Assembly: GCA_964573885.1 (NCBI GenBank) | Contig: CAZNLL010000125.1 | Coordinates: 1 to 10,712 of the forward strand | Direction: 5' to 3' | Source of the DNA: CAZNLL01 sp964573885 | Lineage (GTDB): Bacteria; Desulfobacterota; DSM-4660; Desulfatiglandales; Desulfatiglandaceae | DNA length: 10,712 nucleotides | Shown: in pieces, positions 7,691-10,712 of the stretch | How positions within the stretch are numbered: position 1 is the stretch's first letter | How the letters are laid out: every line of letters starts with the position of its first letter | The notes under the pieces: model-generated | What the model saw: the letters and a program-made list of their open reading frames with translations, nothing else | What the model was told of the DNA's origin: nothing | Databases searched by the model: none | Position numbers and translations under genes: made by a program

Positions 7691-8956
7691 CTATCTCCTT
7701 TCCAGTATGGTGAAGGTGCAGGTTCCGCCGGTGCCGCCCAGGTTGTGGGCCGCCCCGATGCGCAGGTCCTTTTTGGGCACCTGCCGCTCCCCGGCCTTGC
7801 CGCGAAGCTGGGTCCAGACCTCATAGAGCTGGGAAATGCCCGTGGCCCCTACGGGATGGCCCTTGCACTTGAGGCCGCCTGATGTGTTAACGGGCATGGG
7901 TCCGTCCAGCCGGGTGGCCCCGTCTGCCACCGCCTTAAAGCCTTCCCCGGCCTTAAAAAACCCCAGGTCCTCAATATGAATCATTTCCGCGATGGAAAAG
8001 CAGTCATGAACCTCCGAGAACTGGATGTCCTTGGGTGTAAGCCCTGACATGCCGTAGGCCTCCTGCGCGGCATAGCGGGTGGCCTCGAAATAGGTCAGGT
8101 CATCACAGGCATGTAACCCCCTGCCGCTTCCCTGGCCGAGTCCAATCACGTACAGGGGATCATCCGTGAACTTCTTGGCTATTTCTTCGGCCACCAGCAC
8201 CATGCAGCTTGCGCCGTCGCTGATGGGACAGCAGTCATAGAGATGCATGGGCCAGGCCACCGGGGGATTGGCCCGGGGGTCGGAGAGAAACGCCTTCTCA
8301 TCTTCCCACTCGGGTATGGGTTGGCCTTTCTTTTCGGCACTCTTTTGTTTGGCCTTCATCATGTCGGCAATGGAAAACGGGAACTGGGCCTTTGGATTCA
8401 GTGGGGCATTGCTGTGGCTCTTTATGGTGATGTTCATGAGATGCTCACGGCCCGCCCCGTATTTGGAGAAGTAGGCCGTTGCCAGGGCCCCGAATACCCC
8501 GGGAAAGGTAAAACCCACCCTCCCCTCGTAGGGGACTGTTGCCAGGGCCAGGCCTTCGGCCACTTCTTCGGTGGTCCGCTTGGACATCTCCTCTACACCG
8601 CCCACCAGGACCATGTCATAGAAGCCGGAGGCAATGGCGAATACGCCCTCCCTGAAGGCGAGGGCGCTGGAAGCGCATGCCCCTTCCGTCCGGGTGGCGG
8701 GTTTGGGGGCCATGCCCACCAGGTCGGACATGAGGGGACCCCAATGGGACTGGTGGATGAAGAAGTCATTGGAAAAGTTCCCTAGATACATGGCGTCAAT
8801 GTCCCTTGGATCCAGGCCTTTATCCACGGAATCGAGCATTTCCTTGAAGGCCTCCGCAAAGAGGTCTTTTGAGTCCTTGTCCCGGAACATCCCGAATTTG
8901 GACATCCCCGCACCGACCAGGGCGACGCCTCTACCAAGTTTTCTCTTTTTCTGCAT
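7691..8956 (-). CDS. Thiolase family protein (SCP2/acetyl-CoA acetyltransferase type)
   Basis: A 421-residue thiolase-fold enzyme. The nucleophile Cys94 is in EGACASS (91-97), His318 in EVHDCFS, and His367 in GHPVGATG (366-373). Cys413 lies in the C-terminal GGTGGTCTF. All catalytic positions are thus present, which argues for real thiolysis or condensation rather than the Cys-lacking retro-aldolase role of Ltp2-type relatives. Residues about 198-226 form a lysine- and glutamate-rich stretch between AQFPF and DPRANPP that looks longer than in typical family members. The ATG has GAGGAGG about 7 bases upstream. With the downstream DUF35 gene it forms a pair like BbsB-BbsA (benzoylsuccinyl-CoA thiolase) and archaeal thiolase-DUF35 complexes. 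The substrate cannot be named: no bbs, acetone or steroid genes are in the window. Confidence 0.87.
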   Translation of the reverse strand: MQKKRKLGRGVALVGAGMSKFGMFRDKDSKDLFAEAFKEMLDSVDKGLDPRDIDAMYLGNFSNDFFIHQSHWGPLMSDLVGMAPKPATRTEGACASSALAFREGVFAIASGFYDMVLVGGVEEMSKRTTEEVAEGLALATVPYEGRVGFTFPGVFGALATAYFSKYGAGREHLMNITIKSHSNAPLNPKAQFPFSIADMMKAKQKSAEKKGQPIPEWEDEKAFLSDPRANPPVAWPMHLYDCCPISDGASCMVLVAEEIAKKFTDDPLYVIGLGQGSGRGLHACDDLTYFEATRYAAQEAYGMSGLTPKDIQFSEVHDCFSIAEMIHIEDLGFFKAGEGFKAVADGATRLDGPMPVNTSGGLKCKGHPVGATGISQLYEVWTQLRGKAGERQVPKKDLRIGAAHNLGGTGGTCTFTILERR

Positions 8957-9086
8957 GTTGTCCCTCCTCTAAAAAGGCATAAAGATTGTCTGCAGGGTGG
9001 TTCCTGCGTTCTTCGTGCTCCCGGTATTTGGCCCTCAACGCCCTTTTCAAGATTTTGTCATCGTTGTTTTTGGGGCGTTCACCACA

Positions 9087-9100
9087 AAATCCACGGATTT
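9087..9100. promoter_or_regulatory. Short palindrome in the receiver-thiolase gap
   Basis: AAATCC-AC-GGATTT is a 14-base palindrome with perfect 6-bp arms. It lies in the 155-base gap between the receiver gene stop and the thiolase start. There is no following T-run for termination on the - strand. It could be a regulator half-site pair for the thiolase genes, but no convincing promoter was found beside it, so this is a weak call. Confidence 0.2.
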
Positions 9101-9111
9101 GGGCCTTTGGG

Positions 9112-9618
9112 CTAGGGCCGGGCGTCGATGCTTTCTCGAAGCTCCCTTTCAAATTCTTTGAAAAAGGTGTGCTTTTCCTTCCAGTCTGCACCAAACCGCC
9201 TGTTGAAGTGGCCGCCCAGTTTATCAAACACCTTTTTCCAGATAGGCTTGCCCTCTCCCAGGACCACCTCTTCCAGGAATCCCTTGAGCTCGGACGTTTT
9301 CTCTTTGGGGAGGAAAAAGGCGGCGCCCAGTTCTATGGATTTTTTTATGGACTCAGGAGACATGGCGTGGGCCGTGAACATGACTGTAGGAAATCCCCTG
9401 GCCACGGAGTTCTTGAGGAGCTCAAAGCCGTTAACCCCCATAATATCCAGTATGACGATGTCATAGGTGTAACTTTGGAGCCGCTGGAGGGCCGCGTCAT
9501 AATTGTCGGCCTTATGGACGAGGCACATGTCCAGCTCTTCGGCCACGGCCTCAAGTACGTCGGGTTCATCATCAACGACCAGGACCACCTTCCCCTTTAA
9601 AGGGCTTTCGGAATCCAT
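9112..9618 (-). CDS. Stand-alone response-regulator receiver protein
   Basis: A 168-residue protein with one CheY-like receiver domain (about 10-120). The acidic pair Asp16-Asp17 is in LVVDDEPD, the phospho-acceptor is Asp58 (VILDIMG), Thr82 is in MFTAHA and Lys105 in FLPKEK; all are canonical, so it should be phosphorylated. Residues 121-168 are a charged, aromatic-rich probable helical tail with no DNA-binding or enzymatic domain. It therefore probably signals by protein contact. I place the start at the ATG at 9618; AAGGAG (9637-9632) is 13 bases upstream, longer than usual. A TTG at 9630 is in frame but is only one base from that site. No histidine kinase is in the window. Its link to the downstream thiolase is positional only (same strand, 155 bases apart). 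Confidence 0.8.
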   Translation of the reverse strand: MDSESPLKGKVVLVVDDEPDVLEAVAEELDMCLVHKADNYDAALQRLQSYTYDIVILDIMGVNGFELLKNSVARGFPTVMFTAHAMSPESIKKSIELGAAFFLPKEKTSELKGFLEEVVLGEGKPIWKKVFDKLGGHFNRRFGADWKEKHTFFKEFERELRESIDARP

Positions 9619-9670
9619 GGTTCTTGTCAATCTCCTTGGGTTCTATTCTGATTTGAAAGGCTATGTGTCT

Positions 9671-9698
9671 GTTATAATAAAATACAGTCCTTTGTCAA
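9671..9698 (-). promoter_or_regulatory. Sigma70-like promoter of the receiver gene
   Basis: Read on the - strand, a perfect TTGACA (9698-9693) is followed after 16 bases by TATAAC (9676-9671), five of six matches to the -10 box. The spacer is AT-rich. Transcription would begin near 9664, about 46 bases before the receiver ATG. This is the best promoter match in the window. It may also serve the thiolase-DUF35 pair, as no terminator is visible after the receiver gene. Confidence 0.7.
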
Positions 9699-9800
9699 TT
9701 GGAGTCCTGAATCCGCCGCTTTTCCGGAGACCTCGGTCACGCGTGTTTTAGAGAAAAAAAGGCAAATGATTCAAGGGATGGATTGGCTTTTAAGGGGATG

Positions 9801-9836
9801 AAAAAAAATAAGGCAGAGCCGGTGAAGGCTCTGCCT
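9801..9836 (-). terminator. Rho-independent terminator (- strand)
   Basis: On the - strand a perfect 10-bp stem, AGGCAGAGCC / GGCTCTGCCT (9836-9827 and 9820-9811) with a 6-base loop, runs into TATTTTTTTT (9810-9801). This is a textbook intrinsic terminator. It would end transcripts coming from the small gene at 10105-9953, and it isolates that gene from the receiver promoter further on. On the + strand there is no T-run after the stem. Confidence 0.85.
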
Positions 9837-9952
9837 GTTATGGGTTGTGTTATTGTATGGACCGGCCGAAAGAGGCAAGTCAAAGGCTCAGGTTTGAATC
9901 ACAGGTGGACCATCCAACAGGGCCGTCAAAAAGGGGTTTTCCTCCGGTCGTG

Positions 9953-10105
9953 TTACCGGTGTTCTTGGCTGGTCTTACCTCCTGGTTTTCTCCTCGAGCG
10001 GGAAAAGGCCCGCTTCTTTAGCTCCGCCACGCGCCGGTCAAATCTCCTCTGGTCATCTCGAAGGATGTCCTGCATCTCGTGGATATTGATTGTGCCTTTT
10101 TCCAT
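9953..10105 (-). CDS. Small basic protein, 50 residues, unknown function
   Basis: An ATG at 10105 opens a 50-codon frame ending in TAA (9955-9953). GGAG (10115-10112) stands 6 bases before the ATG, an ideal ribosome-binding site. The product begins MEKGTINIHEMQDILRDD, and residues 8-33 look like a charged amphipathic helix. The tail (34-50) is rich in Arg, Lys, Ser and Gly (FSRSRRKPGGK). No cysteines, signal peptide or membrane segment. I do not recognise a family. Support comes from the ribosome-binding site, protein-like composition, an intrinsic terminator downstream on the same strand and a possible sigma54 promoter upstream. It might bind nucleic acid or a partner protein, which is a guess from charge only. 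It could also be a chance frame, since it is short. Confidence 0.6.
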   Translation of the reverse strand: MEKGTINIHEMQDILRDDQRRFDRRVAELKKRAFSRSRRKPGGKTSQEHR

Positions 10106-10209
10106 GATTTTCTCCGTAGAAACCATTTCTCATCTGAAGGCCCCTGTCTTTGCAAGGGCTTATACAGATTATCGGCACAAGGCGGCGCTTTCTTGAGCGA
10201 TAAAAGGCA

Positions 10210-10225
10210 TGCATCTTATGTGCCA
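10210..10225 (-). promoter_or_regulatory. Possible sigma54 (-24/-12) promoter upstream of the small gene
   Basis: The - strand reads TGGCACATAAGATGCA, matching the -24/-12 pattern TGGCAC-N5-TTGCA with one mismatch and the required GG-to-GC spacing. Transcription would start near 10198, about 90 bases before the small gene's ATG. A one-mismatch hit of this kind is expected roughly once by chance in a window of this size, so position and orientation are what make it worth noting. No good sigma70 promoter was found for the small gene; a GATAAT/TATAAG area around 10160-10175 lacks a proper -35 box. Confidence 0.35.
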
Positions 10226-10294
10226 CAGGGGTCCTAAATGCTATGTTATTGATTTATATATCATTTACATGAAATAAGGCAAGGGAGGGTGCCG

Positions 10295-10328
10295 GTGTGA
10301 GGTCCCTGGTGCCCCCCCAGGGCCACAC
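10295..10328. repeat. Imperfect inverted repeat in intergenic DNA
   Basis: CCCTGG (10304-10309) pairs with CCAGGG (10317-10322). With single-base bulges the stem continues through GG/CC and GTGTG (10295-10299) / CACAC (10324-10328), about 13 pairs in all. Only a weak TCTTTAT follows on the + strand. It may be a transcription barrier or a small structured element upstream of the ATPase gene; no function can be assigned. Confidence 0.35.
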
Positions 10329-10338
10329 TCTTTATGGC

Positions 10339-10367
10339 AAAAAAAACATAGCCCCCTGCGGTGGGGC
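10339..10367 (-). terminator. Possible intrinsic terminator on - strand without an obvious gene
   Basis: On the - strand GCCCC (10367-10363) and GGGGC (10355-10351) form a short all-GC stem with a 7-base loop. TATG and then a T8 run (10346-10339) follow. The stem is short and the T-run starts four bases late, so this is a moderate call. No - strand gene is visible between it and the ATPase start, which leaves its source transcript unexplained. Confidence 0.35.
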
Positions 10368-10393
10368 CGATCCCGGGGAATGATGGTTTTACA

Positions 10394-10420
10394 CAATTTG
10401 AAAGTGATATTTTCAAATTG
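10394..10420. promoter_or_regulatory. Perfect inverted repeat, likely operator of the ATPase gene
   Basis: CAATTTGAAA (10394-10403) and TTTCAAATTG (10411-10420) are perfect 10-bp arms separated by GTGATAT. It is AT-rich in otherwise GC-rich DNA. The right arm overlaps the first bases of the -35 box of the ATPase promoter, so a protein bound here would block that promoter. Which regulator binds is unknown. Confidence 0.5.
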
Positions 10421-10446
10421 ACACAAGCCCTTTCAGGTGCTATGAA
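10418..10446 (+). promoter_or_regulatory. Sigma70-like promoter giving a probable leaderless mRNA
   Basis: TTGACA (10418-10423) is followed after exactly 17 bases by TATGAA (10441-10446), four of six matches to the -10 box. The ATPase ATG begins at 10453, about 7 bases after the -10 box, which is where transcription should start. The message would therefore begin at or very near its start codon. The only Shine-Dalgarno-like sequence, AGGTG (10435-10439), would lie upstream of the transcript start. Confidence 0.5.
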
Positions 10447-10452
10447 TCACTC

Positions 10453-10712
10453 ATGATTCCACGCACCCTTTCCAAGAGGCTCACCGAACTGGCAGGACCC
10501 TTCCCCGTGGTCTTTCTGACCGGGCCAAGGCAGTCGGGAAAAACCACCCTTGCCCGGGCCACCTTTCCTGGATTCAAGTACCTATCGCTGGAAGACCTTC
10601 AGAACCGGGAGGAGGCAAAGGAAGATCCCCGAGGTTTTCTCCGCCGCCTGGAACGCAGAGGCGGTGTTGTTCTGGATGAAATTCAAAGGGCACCCGACCT
10701 CTTTTCCTATTT
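10453..10712 (+). CDS. AAA ATPase of the AAA_14/DUF4143 type, N-terminal part only
   Basis: The frame runs off the right edge after 86 codons. The opening MIPRTL, the Walker A loop GPRQSGKTT (24-32), YLSLED (43-48), the EDPRGFL segment (57-63) and the Walker B VVLDEIQRAP (72-81) are the hallmark order of the AAA_14 ATPases. These normally carry a C-terminal DUF4143 domain and total about 370-400 residues. They are common, usually single-gene, and poorly characterised; a DNA-related or defence role has been suggested for the group but nothing here shows it. The start is set by family alignment of MIPRTL and by the promoter just upstream. The rest of the gene, including the expected DUF4143 part, lies outside the window. 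Confidence 0.85.
   Translation, partial: MIPRTLSKRLTELAGPFPVVFLTGPRQSGKTTLARATFPGFKYLSLEDLQNREEAKEDPRGFLRRLERRGGVVLDEIQRAPDLFSY

Larger units (their letters stand above)
9640..9952. other. Non-coding stretch between receiver gene and small ORF
   Basis: Apart from the receiver promoter and the - strand terminator listed separately, I see no supportable gene here. The open frame that begins at 9783 on the + strand and runs to 10196 lacks a ribosome-binding site, gives a composition unlike a folded protein and overlaps the better-supported - strand small gene. The roughly 115 bases between the small gene's stop and the terminator would be its 3' untranslated region. Confidence 0.5.
10106..10452. 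other. Intergenic region between the small gene and the ATPase gene
   Basis: This 347-base stretch holds no supportable coding sequence. It contains the sigma54-like site, the imperfect inverted repeat, the possible - strand terminator and the ATPase promoter/operator, all listed separately. The AT-rich stretch at 10235-10275 shows no clear element. Genes on either side point away from it, so it is a divergent control region. Confidence 0.5.

Noticed and set aside
7687..7824. 46-codon upstream extension of the DUF35 frame
   Set aside because: It overlaps the thiolase 3' end in another frame; the internal ATG at 7686 has a proper ribosome-binding site and matches the family's N-terminus.
8243..8785. 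180-codon + strand frame antisense to the thiolase
   Set aside because: Shadow frame; Gly/His-rich composition, no family resemblance, no ribosome-binding site.
8931..9227. 98-codon - strand frame bridging the receiver and thiolase genes
   Set aside because: Its ATG is inside the receiver gene and its end inside the thiolase gene. The part in the gap looks somewhat protein-like (charged, helical), but no usable start codon with a ribosome-binding site exists there.
199..10152. CCCTGTCTTTG occurring both at about 200-210 and at about 10142-10152
   Set aside because: An 11-base match between two places is expected several times by chance in 10 kb, and the flanks do not match.
9783..10196. 137-codon + strand open frame
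   Set aside because: It starts in the terminator region, has no ribosome-binding site, its translation looks non-protein-like, and it is antisense to the better-supported small gene.

Overview
The window carries eight protein-coding genes of an anaerobe-type carbon metabolism, one newly proposed 50-codon gene, and several good promoter and terminator candidates. The DNA is GC-rich with strong Shine-Dalgarno sites. It encodes an HdrD-like iron-sulfur subunit, two VAO-type flavin subunits, a medium-chain-type acyl-CoA synthetase, a thiolase with a DUF35 partner and a lone receiver protein. This mix is most like a Desulfobacterota (sulfate-reducing or syntrophic 'deltaproteobacterial') genome. 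That placement is inferred from gene content and protein style, not from a marker gene.

Left block, + strand, 155-7230: a sigma70-like promoter (TTGACA-17-TAACAT) precedes five genes in one direction with gaps of 20 to 70 bases. They encode a class V aminotransferase of the alanine/serine-glyoxylate type, a GlcD-like FAD oxidase, a second full-length GlcD/GlcE-like FAD oxidase, a GlcF/HdrD-like Fe-S subunit, and an AMP-forming acyl-CoA synthetase. The simplest reading is a glycolate (or related 2-hydroxyacid) dehydrogenase complex. Its product glyoxylate would be removed to glycine by the aminotransferase. The synthetase would activate a carboxylate whose identity the sequence does not give.

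Middle block, - strand, 9698 down to 7270: a near-consensus promoter drives a stand-alone receiver-domain protein. A thiolase and a DUF35 Zn-ribbon/OB-fold protein follow on the same strand with a 4-base gap between them. This pair is the usual architecture of SCP2/DUF35 thiolase complexes such as benzoylsuccinyl-CoA thiolase BbsAB. It faces the glycolate operon tail to tail across only 39 bases.

Right block, 9640-10712: mostly sparse sequence. It holds a very good Rho-independent terminator on the - strand (9801-9836). Upstream of that is a small - strand gene (9953-10105) with its own ribosome-binding site and a possible sigma54 promoter. Next to the edge is the start of an AAA ATPase of the ATP-binding/DUF4143 type on the + strand. 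The ATPase promoter sits so close to its ATG that the mRNA would be leaderless, and its -35 box lies in one arm of a perfect 10-bp inverted repeat. No CRISPR array, insertion sequence, tRNA or rRNA was seen. No wholly new system is evident; the most interesting items are the flavin-subunit pair with one degenerate active site, the small gene, and the leaderless ATPase control region.
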